In this document: piece by piece, positions 35,553 to 43,809 of the stretch
Position numbering within the stretch: the stretch's first letter is position 1
How the letters are laid out: every line of letters begins with the position of its first letter
NCBI RefSeq assembly: GCF_052161615.1
Contig: NZ_CP197417.1
Location: 3,844,001 to 3,908,000 of the forward strand
Direction of reading: 5' to 3'
DNA: 64,000 nt
Origin: Aeoliella sp052161615
GTDB taxonomy: Bacteria; Planctomycetota; Planctomycetia; Pirellulales; Lacipirellulaceae
Made by a program: the position numbers and the translations under genes
Notes under the pieces: model-generated
What the model saw: only the letters and a program-made list of their open reading frames with translations
Told to the model about the DNA's origin: nothing
The model's database searches: none

Positions 35553-36206
35553 ATGGAGCTGCTTGAAGTCCCGCTGTATGACGACGATTTCCTTAAAATG
35601 GTTGGCCGCTTCGCGATCAACATGTTCGTTGTCACGATGCTCGTCCGCATTGCTTACTACCGCCGATCGCGAAGTAAAGACTACCTGTTCACGTTCTACA
35701 TGCTGAGCGCGACGGTCTTTTTCATCTGCTTCACGCTCAAGAAGCTAGAAATCCAAATGGGCATGGCGATGGGCCTGTTCGCCATTTTTGGCGTGCTCCG
35801 TTATCGCACCGATACGATGCCCATTCGGGAGATGTCGTACCTTTTCACGGTCATCGGCATTTCGGTAATCAATTCGCTCGCCAATGTTAAAGTAAGCTGG
35901 CTGGAATTGATTGCGGCGAATACGGCCATGACCATGCTCCCAGCCTTCCTTGAGTCGATGCCGCTGCTGGCGCAGGAGTCTCGCGAGGAGATTCTCTACG
36001 AACGCGTCGATCTGGTGCATCCTAGCCGATACGACGAGCTGATCGCTGACCTTGAGCAGCGAACGGGCGTAAAAATCTCGCGGATTGAACTCGGGCGAAT
36101 TGACCTGGTGAGCGACTGCGTCTTCATCACGGTTTACTTCTATCCTCACGAGCAAGACTCCACCACCGCCTCGGGCATTGGGATTAGTCGCACGAGCCGA
36201 ATCTAG
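35553..36206 (+). CDS. DUF4956 membrane protein
   Basis: A 217-residue protein of the DUF4956 family. Three or four membrane segments are visible (FAINMFVVTMLVRIAYY, LFTFYMLSATVFFICF, MGMAMGLFAIFGVLRY, YLFTVIGISVINSLANV). A soluble C-terminal domain follows (DLVHPSRYDELIADLEQRTG, ISRIELGRIDLVSD). It begins immediately after the VTC stop codon. The constant neighbourhood with VTC suggests it anchors or partners the polymerase at the membrane (inference). A strong terminator follows 44 bp downstream. Confidence 0.87.
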   Translation: MELLEVPLYDDDFLKMVGRFAINMFVVTMLVRIAYYRRSRSKDYLFTFYMLSATVFFICFTLKKLEIQMGMAMGLFAIFGVLRYRTDTMPIREMSYLFTVIGISVINSLANVKVSWLELIAANTAMTMLPAFLESMPLLAQESREEILYERVDLVHPSRYDELIADLEQRTGVKISRIELGRIDLVSDCVFITVYFYPHEQDSTTASGIGISRTSRI

Positions 36207-36247
36207 TGCTTGGTGTGTCTAGTCAGCACCGCCCAGAAGTCAACGAA

Positions 36248-36287
36248 TAAAGCCTCGCCCGATGGACTTCCATCGGGCGAGGCTTTT
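36248..36287. terminator. Strong bidirectional terminator
   Basis: A perfect 15-bp stem, 36251-36265 with 36270-36284 (AGCCTCGCCCGATGG and its inverse), closes on ACTT. A-rich sequence precedes it and TTTTA follows. It separates the DUF4956 gene from the convergent PEP-CTERM gene. Confidence 0.92.
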
Positions 36288-36328
36288 ACTATTTCTTTAC
36301 ACTATTTTCTTTACAAGGAGCCTAGTTG

Positions 36329-37045
36329 TTAGCGTCGGCTGCGAACAACCAAGGCCAGCCCGGCGAGGGCCAAACCCACGATAGTGATCGATCCGGGCTC
36401 GGGCACCACGGCGCTGATGTCGACGCTGAGCGCATCCAGGGCGAGGTCGCCGTTGCTGCCGTTTCCGATGCGAAGTCGGTTCAGGGGGATACCTGCAGGG
36501 CCCGTGCCACCAAGTGGCGCCCCGGCTGCAAGCGAGAAGGTCCAATCGCCGCTGTCGTAGTCGTAGGTGAAGGTGGCGGTGTTGTCCTCGTCGGCGTTGT
36601 CGCTCAGGATTGTGGCAGCGGGGATGGCATTATCTACGCCCCAGAAATCTCGATTGAAGGGGGAGCCGATGAAGGCTCGCTCGTCGCCATTGTCGAACAG
36701 ACTCACACCCGCCCAACCCGTGTTCGGACCAAACATGGTGCCACCCGTCGGTGCGGCATCGATGGTCAAGGTCAAAATCTGACCTGGGCCCAGTGGACTA
36801 TCGAAACCGAGGTAAGCAATGCGACCATCGCCCTGGGTGTCGAGGATGCCTCCCTGAATATCGAGATTGCCACCGCCAGCTTGGACATCCCAGGTGCCAC
36901 CAATGGCAGGGTCCTGTCCATTCAGCAAAGTGCCGTCGGCGTAAGAGAAATCATCGTACGCCACAAGCTCGGCGTCGGCGGATCCCATCAGGCTGGCGCA
37001 GCCCAACAGTAGGCCGAGGGAAAAGGTGTAACTCAGGGCTCTCAT
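36329..37045 (-). CDS. Small PEP-CTERM protein with jelly-roll-like body
   Basis: A 238-residue secreted protein. The signal peptide is MRALSYTFSLGLLLGCASLMGSADA. The body resembles concanavalin/LamG-like sandwiches (ELVAYDDFSYADGTLLNGQD, GGTWDVQAGGGNL, AGVSLFDNGDERAFIGSPF). The C-terminal sorting signal is VPEPGSITIVGLALAGLALV plus RSRR. Unlike its large neighbours it has no dockerin. The same body type appears twice in the protein encoded at 43,810-46,515. A 9-bp-arm palindrome lies 35 bp upstream of the start. The ligand is unknown. Confidence 0.85.
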   Translation of the reverse strand: MRALSYTFSLGLLLGCASLMGSADAELVAYDDFSYADGTLLNGQDPAIGGTWDVQAGGGNLDIQGGILDTQGDGRIAYLGFDSPLGPGQILTLTIDAAPTGGTMFGPNTGWAGVSLFDNGDERAFIGSPFNRDFWGVDNAIPAATILSDNADEDNTATFTYDYDSGDWTFSLAAGAPLGGTGPAGIPLNRLRIGNGSNGDLALDALSVDISAVVPEPGSITIVGLALAGLALVVRSRR

Positions 37046-37079
37046 AAGACATTACCTCAAGAAGTTAAGACAAAGAGAG

Positions 37080-37103
37080 TCCTAGGCTGTAATGAGCCTA
37101 GGA
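37080..37103. repeat. Perfect palindrome in the upstream region of the PEP-CTERM gene
   Basis: TCCTAGGCT (37080-37088) and AGCCTAGGA (37095-37103) form a 9-bp stem with a 6-nt loop. On the minus strand it lies between the metalloprotease gene and the PEP-CTERM gene. It may be a terminator without a clear U-run, or an operator. Confidence 0.45.
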
Positions 37104-37284
37104 AACAGTAAGACGACTCCCCACTTTCGGCTGTAGAACAGGGCCGCAGCCATTAAGCCGAAGGAGCACAAAGCTTCGGCACACAAGCTGATTTGGATAA
37201 GTTCCCGCCACGTTCTTTCCGCTTGCGGACTTCCGTTGACGACACTTATTCCTGGAATTTTCGACCTTTTCTTGGCTAGGCAAC

Positions 37285-38904
37285 CTACCGGCCTCCTCTC
37301 TTGCGAGTCAACGCAACGCAGAGCCCGATGACGAGGGCTAGGGAGCCAGGCACCACCGCCCCGGGCTCGGGCACGAGGGTTAGCACCGCAGCCGCGTCCG
37401 CGAAGCGTGCGTTCTCAAAAAGAATGCGCCGGAGCAGGAAGGCGTCGGACTGGTCGACGAACCCACTGTTGTTGAGGTCGCCCCGCTGCTGCTGGGCGAT
37501 GGAATTCAGGCCATTGGTGTCCGTCAGCCAATTCGCGACCAACAGGTTCACATCAAGGTCGTTGAACAATCCATCGTCATTCAGATCGCCAAGCGGAACG
37601 TATTGAACGAGGTCAACGGCGATGTCGACAAAGCTGCCAATGGCGTCGAGCCCCTCGGACAGCACCCGGAACTCGTACCACTCTGGCCGGACTTCCCAGT
37701 AAGGCGACGGTGCCGTTGGATTGCTGGCCAGGAATTCGCCTGCGGTGCCGGTGCCAATGAAGTACGAGGTCCCAAAGGCGATGTCTTCGATTCGCTCGCC
37801 CACGCCGAGGCCGCGCTCGCGATGATTGCGATCATTGGCGCCTGTGGGATCGAGGTCCAGCACCCCATCGTTAAGATAGAACAGGACTCCCTCGTCTTGC
37901 CGAAATTCAACGGTCACCGTTTGCTGCCGGCTCTCGAACCGGCGAGTGTTCTTGTTCCAAAGCTCGGCGTTCTTGTCGAAGGTAAGACCGTACACACTAT
38001 TGGTGTCGTAGCCGTCGACTACCCCCCACACTTCCTGCGCGGCGCTGTATGTTGCCTGCAACTGATCGTGAGCGTAGATACGGAAGGTCCCTTCGCCTGC
38101 TTCGTCGAGGTCGGGAACTTGTGCCCCGGTGAGCCAGTTCATATTGGTCAACTTCTGGTGAACACTGAACTGCTCGCGGTGGATATTGCCCATCACGCTG
38201 AAGGGATCCCCATAATCATCGAGTTCGACGCCGAAAGGAGTAGCAACCGCTCCATGCTTGGCAGGACTGTAAGCCTCAAACGCCCCTGACTTCGAACTCC
38301 AACCGCAGGGCGTGAACCGATCGTCGCGGGTGACTCGCCAGGCGCTGGAGTGGGGCGCGCCGAAGCGATGGCCCAACTCGTGATCCACGACGATTTGACC
38401 GAACCCCTCCGTGATGTTGGTCTGCATTGCCAAGTTGTTGCCAGGGAACGTCGCAATACCCGCCCACCCCTGCCCTACGTCGCCCGGAGTGGCGCTGACG
38501 TCAAAGAGATTCACGCGGTACGACTCAGGCTCGATGCCGTACTGGTTGCGGACATAGTTCTCCGCAATGCCAAACCAGTCGTTAGGACGGTGCAAGTTGC
38601 CATCGCTCCCAGTGACGAGCGTAATTGGAACATCGACTATCTCGGTGTAGCGCAGGTCTAGTTTGCCACCCGAAGCCTCCGCATAGAATCTTCGAGTCAA
38701 CTCCTCGCTCGCGCGAACCTCGGCGATGCGTTGTGGCGAGAGGGGTACGGCCGTATCGGGGCGAAGGTAGAGATAAAGTCCGGTCTGCCGGCCAGTAGAG
38801 TTGGTGGTACTCCGCGGCGGAAACACAGCACCTAGAGAGCTTTCGCTGGCAACGAAAGCAACAGTCAGGCAGGCAAGGATTTGAACACGAACAATAGAAG
38901 TCAT
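37285..38904 (-). CDS. Secreted metzincin-type metalloprotease with dockerin and PEP-CTERM
   Basis: A 539-residue exported protein. After a signal peptide (ILACLTVAFVASESSLGA), a catalytic region holds the full metzincin zinc motif HELGHRFGAPH (His175, Glu176, His179, His185) and a likely Met-turn SVMGN (Met238). Around residues 440-510 is a dockerin-like pair (GDLNDDGLFNDLDVNLLVAN, GDLNNSGFVDQSDAFLLRRI). The end is a PEP-CTERM (VPEPGAVVPGSLALVIGL, RKRGGR). It probably degrades extracellular protein while anchored at the surface. The exact peptidase family is not clear to me. Confidence 0.85.
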   Translation of the reverse strand: MTSIVRVQILACLTVAFVASESSLGAVFPPRSTTNSTGRQTGLYLYLRPDTAVPLSPQRIAEVRASEELTRRFYAEASGGKLDLRYTEIVDVPITLVTGSDGNLHRPNDWFGIAENYVRNQYGIEPESYRVNLFDVSATPGDVGQGWAGIATFPGNNLAMQTNITEGFGQIVVDHELGHRFGAPHSSAWRVTRDDRFTPCGWSSKSGAFEAYSPAKHGAVATPFGVELDDYGDPFSVMGNIHREQFSVHQKLTNMNWLTGAQVPDLDEAGEGTFRIYAHDQLQATYSAAQEVWGVVDGYDTNSVYGLTFDKNAELWNKNTRRFESRQQTVTVEFRQDEGVLFYLNDGVLDLDPTGANDRNHRERGLGVGERIEDIAFGTSYFIGTGTAGEFLASNPTAPSPYWEVRPEWYEFRVLSEGLDAIGSFVDIAVDLVQYVPLGDLNDDGLFNDLDVNLLVANWLTDTNGLNSIAQQQRGDLNNSGFVDQSDAFLLRRILFENARFADAAAVLTLVPEPGAVVPGSLALVIGLCVALTRKRGGR

Positions 38905-38975
38905 TAGCCTGAAAGACTCTGTTTCTGTGCGACAAAAGGCTCCACTTGATCGTGAGCGCGGCGTAACCGCAGCTT

Positions 38976-41900
38976 TTACCCGCGACGACGCCGGAGATAG
39001 TTCGACTCAATCTCTTCGAATGCGAGGTCGAGCGAGGCAACTACCCGCGACTCGATGCTACGCTGCTCCTCTCGCCGACTACGCTCCGTCGGCCGCACGC
39101 GATCCTCCGCACGCCGAACGCGATCGTCTATCTCCAACTCACGTCGAGGGGCGCGTGACGCGATCTCGCGGGAGCGCTGTTGGGAAGGACGAGAATCCGC
39201 TGTTTCTCTCCCGATTCCAAGCAGGTGGGCCGGTGCTTGGTCAGTGGTCTTGGAGGACGCGTCGGTGCTCACCATGGCCTCAACTTCACTGGGAGCATCA
39301 CTGGCAACACCACTCGTGGCGTCGCTTGTCGCCGTCGCGACTGCTGGAACCGCCAGGACAGCAGCTGCTTGTTGGGCACTTAGCGCGGCGCCAAGGTTGT
39401 CACGCCAAATCGAATAGTCGGCCAAGTTGACGACACCGTCTCCGTTGCCATCCGCACGGAGCACGGCGTCGCCTTCCCCGACTTGGCCGAAGTCGCTCTT
39501 CCAAACCGAGTAATCGGCGGAATCGACTACGAGATCGTTGTTGTAGTCGCCCGCGAGTGGGCTAGGTGCCACCACAGGCTGCGAATGTTGATCGATGATA
39601 GCGCGTCGCAATCGGAAGGCATCGCTTGCGTTCACGATGCCATCCAGGTTATTGTCCCCAGCCGCAAGTGCCGCGAGCGTAGTCATGCCGCTCGTGTTCG
39701 ACAACCATCCGGAGATGAGGTTTTCGATGTCCGTGTCGTCAGCCGAGTTATCTTGATTCGTGTCGGTGGGCGAGTATCCTGCGACAATGTGATCGGCTCG
39801 AACAATGGTGCGAGCCCCGTCGTCGCCAGTGACCGTCAATCTGACGTCGTACACACCTGGAGTGGTGTAGGTGTGCTGAGGGTTCTGCGCGTTGCTTTGC
39901 GTGCCATCGCCGAAGTCCCATTCCCACGTATGAGCACCGCCAACGTTGGAGGTGTCGGTAAATTGCACGGCGAGGTTGTTCAGCCCCGCGCGCGTATCGG
40001 TCGTGAAGTTCGCCGACCCGCCGGAAACACCGACGTACCGAACACGCAGGATCCGTGCCCCGGCGGCCGTGGGATTCTGCATGTTGGTGTCGGGGTACAG
40101 CTCTGAGAAGTAGAGTCCATCGGGGCCCGCCGCGATGCCGGCGGTCGTGGCGCGACCGAGGCCTTTGTACTCGATGAAGGGAATTGGCCCCTCCACCAAA
40201 TCGCCGTTGGCATCGACCTTAAAGCGAACGATCCGCTTGCCATTTGCCACATCGCCTGCAGCCCAGGTCGGACCCGACTCGGTAACAAACGCCCAATCCT
40301 GAAACGCCGCTGGGTACTGGCTTCCAGAGAACGTCTGCGGTTGCACGAAAGCGAGGTCCACCGGAGCGGTCGGCTGGTACCACACGTAGGTGGCGTTGGT
40401 GGTCATTGAGGCTTCCGAGCCGTTCCATCCGTAGTTGCCACCTGCGTCGACTCGGGCGAAGCGGTCGTTATGGCCGGGGCCATTCTCCACTTCGTACAGA
40501 GTGCCATCGGCGCCTCGCCAATCGCCACCGAATGGATTGCGGAAGCCGTAGGCGAAGACGTAATCCGTTGCCGTGATGCCGTTGCCGGCGTTGTAGAACG
40601 GATTGTCAACAACCGGCGTGCCATCGAAGTTCATCCGCAGAATCTTGCCGCGGAAGGAGTTGAGGTTGAGCGCGGTTGCGGGATCGAAGCCGTCACCGTT
40701 GTGTACGTAAAGCTTTCCATCGGGCCCGATGGAGATATCCGAGATCTGGTGCGACTGCCCCTGCGTTTCGCCGACCATGTCGAGGATGATGGTCTCGCCG
40801 GAAGACGACCGACCCTCGTCGATGCTATGCAGACGTACGACCTGTCCGTGGTGAGGACCGCCCTCAATACCGTCGGCATCCGTGGCGCGGGTGATGTAGA
40901 TGTCGCCCGTTACCGGGTCGACCACAATGCCCGCGACACCTTGTTCGCCCGAGCCAGGGAAGTTGCCTGTCGGATTGTAATTGAGCAAGTTGGTGGCGTA
41001 GTCGCGGACTTCGCCATTGTTGAGTACGACCTTCACGGTGCCGTAGAGCTCGGTGACGTAGAACTGCGGATCGTCAGGATCGGAGCCCGGATTGGGAACG
41101 AACGCGATGTTCACTGGCAGTTGCAGACCTTCGGCGGCAACCTCAATGCGGAAGCCAGGCTCGAGCGTCACGAAGCCAAGGATGGAGCTTCGCGCCAGGT
41201 TCGAGAAGTCGGGTACGGTCTGGTTAGGCTCGACGTAATACGTCGCCCCGTCGGACGCTACCCAGAAGTAAACAAACTCGCCAGCCGCGATGTCGATCTC
41301 CGGCAGGTAGAGACTGTGCTGGTTGCCCTGCGCATCGCTCACTACAAGGTCCGACTCCGGCAGATTCAGCCCTGACGATCCGCCAAACACTGAAACACGC
41401 ACATTCGCGTGCTCACCCAGCGTGGGTGGGTTCAAGATAGAATTCGCGGCGCCGCCTGCTCCCTTAATGGAGAGGAGCAACTCTCCGGCGGGAGATTCTA
41501 GGCGAACTTCGGGCGAAACCGTGGCGGCTGGAATGATCACATTCTGGCCCAGGCCATTCTTCCAGGTCGGAACGGGCGTCGCCGCCACGTCCTCGATGGC
41601 AAGCGGAAATGCCTCGGTGGCCGCACCAGTGATAAAGGGTCGTTCGGACCAGTTGCTCACCGAGCCCGCGCTGTCGCGAAAGCGAACGCGCATGGTGTAA
41701 CCGGTGCTGTACTCCAGATCGACACGGCCAGCGTGCGAGCCGACGAAGATGCCATCGCCCAAGTGCGTGTGATAACGCTCGACACCTGGAATGCCGATGG
41801 TGGTCCACACTAGCTCCAGAGGAACGCCCGCGCTGTCGGCGGTCCAAATCTCCCAGTCCGTGTTGACGTGGGTGTTGCCGTCGGCATCCTGATAACCCAC

Positions 41901-42548
41901 CGCCTCCATGTGGGCATCGCTCGGATTGACGATCTGCCCCACGAAGGTCGGCTCCAGAATTACCGGTAAGCCTGGCTGTTGGTTCGGCGCCGAAGGGACG
42001 CCAACGATGTAGATGTAATTGAGGCGGGTAGCGAGGTTCGCGGCCCCCGCAGCATTTAAGGTCAGGCGGCCATCGCTAATCGTCACGGTGGTTGTCGCCG
42101 TGGCGAACTCGCTTGGAGCCGTCGTCACGCCCGAGTGAAGCGGCTGGCCTTCGACGTTCACGAAACTGGTGGTAGCTTGCGTCGGATCGCCCACCGAGAC
42201 GGTCACCTGATAGGTGCCGTTCGCGAGCGCCATCTCCCACACACCGCCGGTCTGCACTGCCAGCAGCGTGTCGAGCCGCTGGTCGCGGTGAAGATTGCGT
42301 TCGAAGGCACCGGCGGATTGACTTACGTTCCAACCGTAAGACAGCCCATCGTCCTGGACGCCGAACACGGCCCCAGAGTCGGTCGCGAAGCGATTCGGAG
42401 CGAACGACGCCTCGGGCTGAAAGTTAATCAGGAAGACGTCGCCCGCCATCATTTGACGAGCTTCGAGTGGCTCGAGAGCCAACCGTCGACGACGCTGCCC
42501 GCTGCGACCAAGCTGGCGCTTGCGTCGCAAAGATTCCGATAGACTCAT
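38976..42548 (-). CDS. LEPR-XLL multidomain protein: malectin-like, PQQ-type sugar dehydrogenase, PKD, two dockerins
   Basis: A 1,190-residue surface protein. The N-terminus is basic with ALEPLEARQMMAGD. Residues ~35-160 look like a malectin-type carbohydrate-binding domain (FLINFQPEASFAPNRFATDS, NGTYQVTVSVGD). About 440-830 match soluble glucose/sorbosone dehydrogenase-type beta-propellers (GEQGVAGIVVDPVTGDIYIT, ISIGPDGKLYVHNGDG, GFRNPFGGDWRGADGTLYEV, GNYGWNG). A PKD domain follows (WEWDFGDGTQSNAQNPQHTY), then two dockerin pairs. The acidic/basic tail ends LDLAFEEIESNYLRRRRG. It likely binds and oxidises sugars outside the cell; cofactor use is inferred from the family. Confidence 0.85.
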   Translation of the reverse strand: MSLSESLRRKRQLGRSGQRRRRLALEPLEARQMMAGDVFLINFQPEASFAPNRFATDSGAVFGVQDDGLSYGWNVSQSAGAFERNLHRDQRLDTLLAVQTGGVWEMALANGTYQVTVSVGDPTQATTSFVNVEGQPLHSGVTTAPSEFATATTTVTISDGRLTLNAAGAANLATRLNYIYIVGVPSAPNQQPGLPVILEPTFVGQIVNPSDAHMEAVGYQDADGNTHVNTDWEIWTADSAGVPLELVWTTIGIPGVERYHTHLGDGIFVGSHAGRVDLEYSTGYTMRVRFRDSAGSVSNWSERPFITGAATEAFPLAIEDVAATPVPTWKNGLGQNVIIPAATVSPEVRLESPAGELLLSIKGAGGAANSILNPPTLGEHANVRVSVFGGSSGLNLPESDLVVSDAQGNQHSLYLPEIDIAAGEFVYFWVASDGATYYVEPNQTVPDFSNLARSSILGFVTLEPGFRIEVAAEGLQLPVNIAFVPNPGSDPDDPQFYVTELYGTVKVVLNNGEVRDYATNLLNYNPTGNFPGSGEQGVAGIVVDPVTGDIYITRATDADGIEGGPHHGQVVRLHSIDEGRSSSGETIILDMVGETQGQSHQISDISIGPDGKLYVHNGDGFDPATALNLNSFRGKILRMNFDGTPVVDNPFYNAGNGITATDYVFAYGFRNPFGGDWRGADGTLYEVENGPGHNDRFARVDAGGNYGWNGSEASMTTNATYVWYQPTAPVDLAFVQPQTFSGSQYPAAFQDWAFVTESGPTWAAGDVANGKRIVRFKVDANGDLVEGPIPFIEYKGLGRATTAGIAAGPDGLYFSELYPDTNMQNPTAAGARILRVRYVGVSGGSANFTTDTRAGLNNLAVQFTDTSNVGGAHTWEWDFGDGTQSNAQNPQHTYTTPGVYDVRLTVTGDDGARTIVRADHIVAGYSPTDTNQDNSADDTDIENLISGWLSNTSGMTTLAALAAGDNNLDGIVNASDAFRLRRAIIDQHSQPVVAPSPLAGDYNNDLVVDSADYSVWKSDFGQVGEGDAVLRADGNGDGVVNLADYSIWRDNLGAALSAQQAAAVLAVPAVATATSDATSGVASDAPSEVEAMVSTDASSKTTDQAPAHLLGIGRETADSRPSQQRSREIASRAPRRELEIDDRVRRAEDRVRPTERSRREEQRSIESRVVASLDLAFEEIESNYLRRRRG

Positions 42549-42627
42549 GGCGCAATCTCTCTGTTCCGGAGCCGATTCGCCAAGCGGCGCGCGGCCTTTT
42601 CTCTGAAGTCAAGTTTTGCGTGGGACC

Positions 42628-43707
42628 CTAGAATTGGTCCATGGACACGACTTCGCCATCGGCGATCGCGCCCAGGCGGGTGAAAATGGTGGGATCGACA
42701 TCGTAGCCCATCGTGTGGACCGATCCATCGGCCAGTACGAATTGGCAACCGGCAGGGTGAGCGCTTCCGAACACTGACCAACGGTCTTCACCCGTGAACT
42801 GGGCGGGAACGGCATCCGCGTCACCCATCGGGGCATGCTTGGTCCATCGATTGACATCGAAATCGAATGCTAGGTCCCATCCTTGATCGTTGCCCGCGGC
42901 AGTGGCGGTATCGTACTCGCCCGACGGAATGTGCTTCTCGCCAATCAGTAGCACTTGCGAAGTGCCATCGGTGATCTGAGCAATCTTCACCTCGCTCATC
43001 GCGAGAATGACGCCCGTGCCGCGAAGAATCTTGGGGCCCCGGGTCGTGGCGTAGGTTACGAAGGAGCTCGCAGCCGGAGGAGCCGGCATCATGGTCCCAC
43101 GTTGAGCCGGGCCTTCCCACAGGCCACCAGGAAATAGGCTCCCGCCGTTCGCGGCGTAGTCGTTCCGCCCCAGGACTGCGGGGCGATCAGCGTTGGCGTA
43201 GCCGCTTGAGTTGACGTAGGCGTACGCACCTGCACCGCGACGGGTGGGGCAGATAAACAAATCAACGGTGGTTTCGATGCGCTGCTTGGCACCCAGCTTC
43301 TGCTGTGCGGAGACGACGTTGTAGTCCCCGTCTTTGCCCATGTCGCGGATGGCACCGTTTTCACTGAACTCGAGAATGTTGAAGTACCAGCCACCGGGCT
43401 GCTTGTAGCCGTAGCCCCCGTCCGGATCCCCGGCCCATCGCCAGCCCCAGCCTCCGGTTGGGAAATGCTTGTGCACGTCGTGGTGGTTGATCGCGGCCAG
43501 GCCGAACTGCTTGAGTTTGTTCTTGCACTCCGAACGCCGGGCTGCTTCGCGTGCGGCCTGCACGGCGGGAAGCAACAAAGCAACAAGGATGCCGATGATG
43601 GCAATCACGACCAATAGTTCAACGAGCGTGAAAGCACGACGTACTTCCATGGTTTTCGTTGGTTGGGAATCGCCGGAGTGCGAGGGGTGGCAGTTCAGGC
43701 TTCTCAT
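42628..43707 (-). CDS. DUF1559 pilin-like protein
   Basis: A 359-residue DUF1559 protein. Met1 (43707) has AAAGGA about 9 bases upstream and is preferred. Met20 (43650, MEVRRAFTLVELL) would give the more usual short leader but lacks a ribosome site. The pilin-like helix AFTLVELLVVIAIIGILVAL is followed by LLLPAVQAAREAARRSECKN. The C-terminus carries H-X9-DG (HPAGCQFVLADG). It lies between a double PEP-CTERM gene and the LEPR-XLL dehydrogenase gene on the same strand with gaps near 100 bp, so these may be one operon. Confidence 0.92.
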   Translation of the reverse strand: MRSLNCHPSHSGDSQPTKTMEVRRAFTLVELLVVIAIIGILVALLLPAVQAAREAARRSECKNKLKQFGLAAINHHDVHKHFPTGGWGWRWAGDPDGGYGYKQPGGWYFNILEFSENGAIRDMGKDGDYNVVSAQQKLGAKQRIETTVDLFICPTRRGAGAYAYVNSSGYANADRPAVLGRNDYAANGGSLFPGGLWEGPAQRGTMMPAPPAASSFVTYATTRGPKILRGTGVILAMSEVKIAQITDGTSQVLLIGEKHIPSGEYDTATAAGNDQGWDLAFDFDVNRWTKHAPMGDADAVPAQFTGEDRWSVFGSAHPAGCQFVLADGSVHTMGYDVDPTIFTRLGAIADGEVVSMDQF

Positions 43708-43809
43708 AGTTCCAAGTCCTTTTAGTTGGGCGAATAGATAAGACTCAGGGAAGTTCCGGTGACTACGCTACTGCCCTACGCGTAGCCACCGGACCCCAAA
43801 CTGCCGGAA

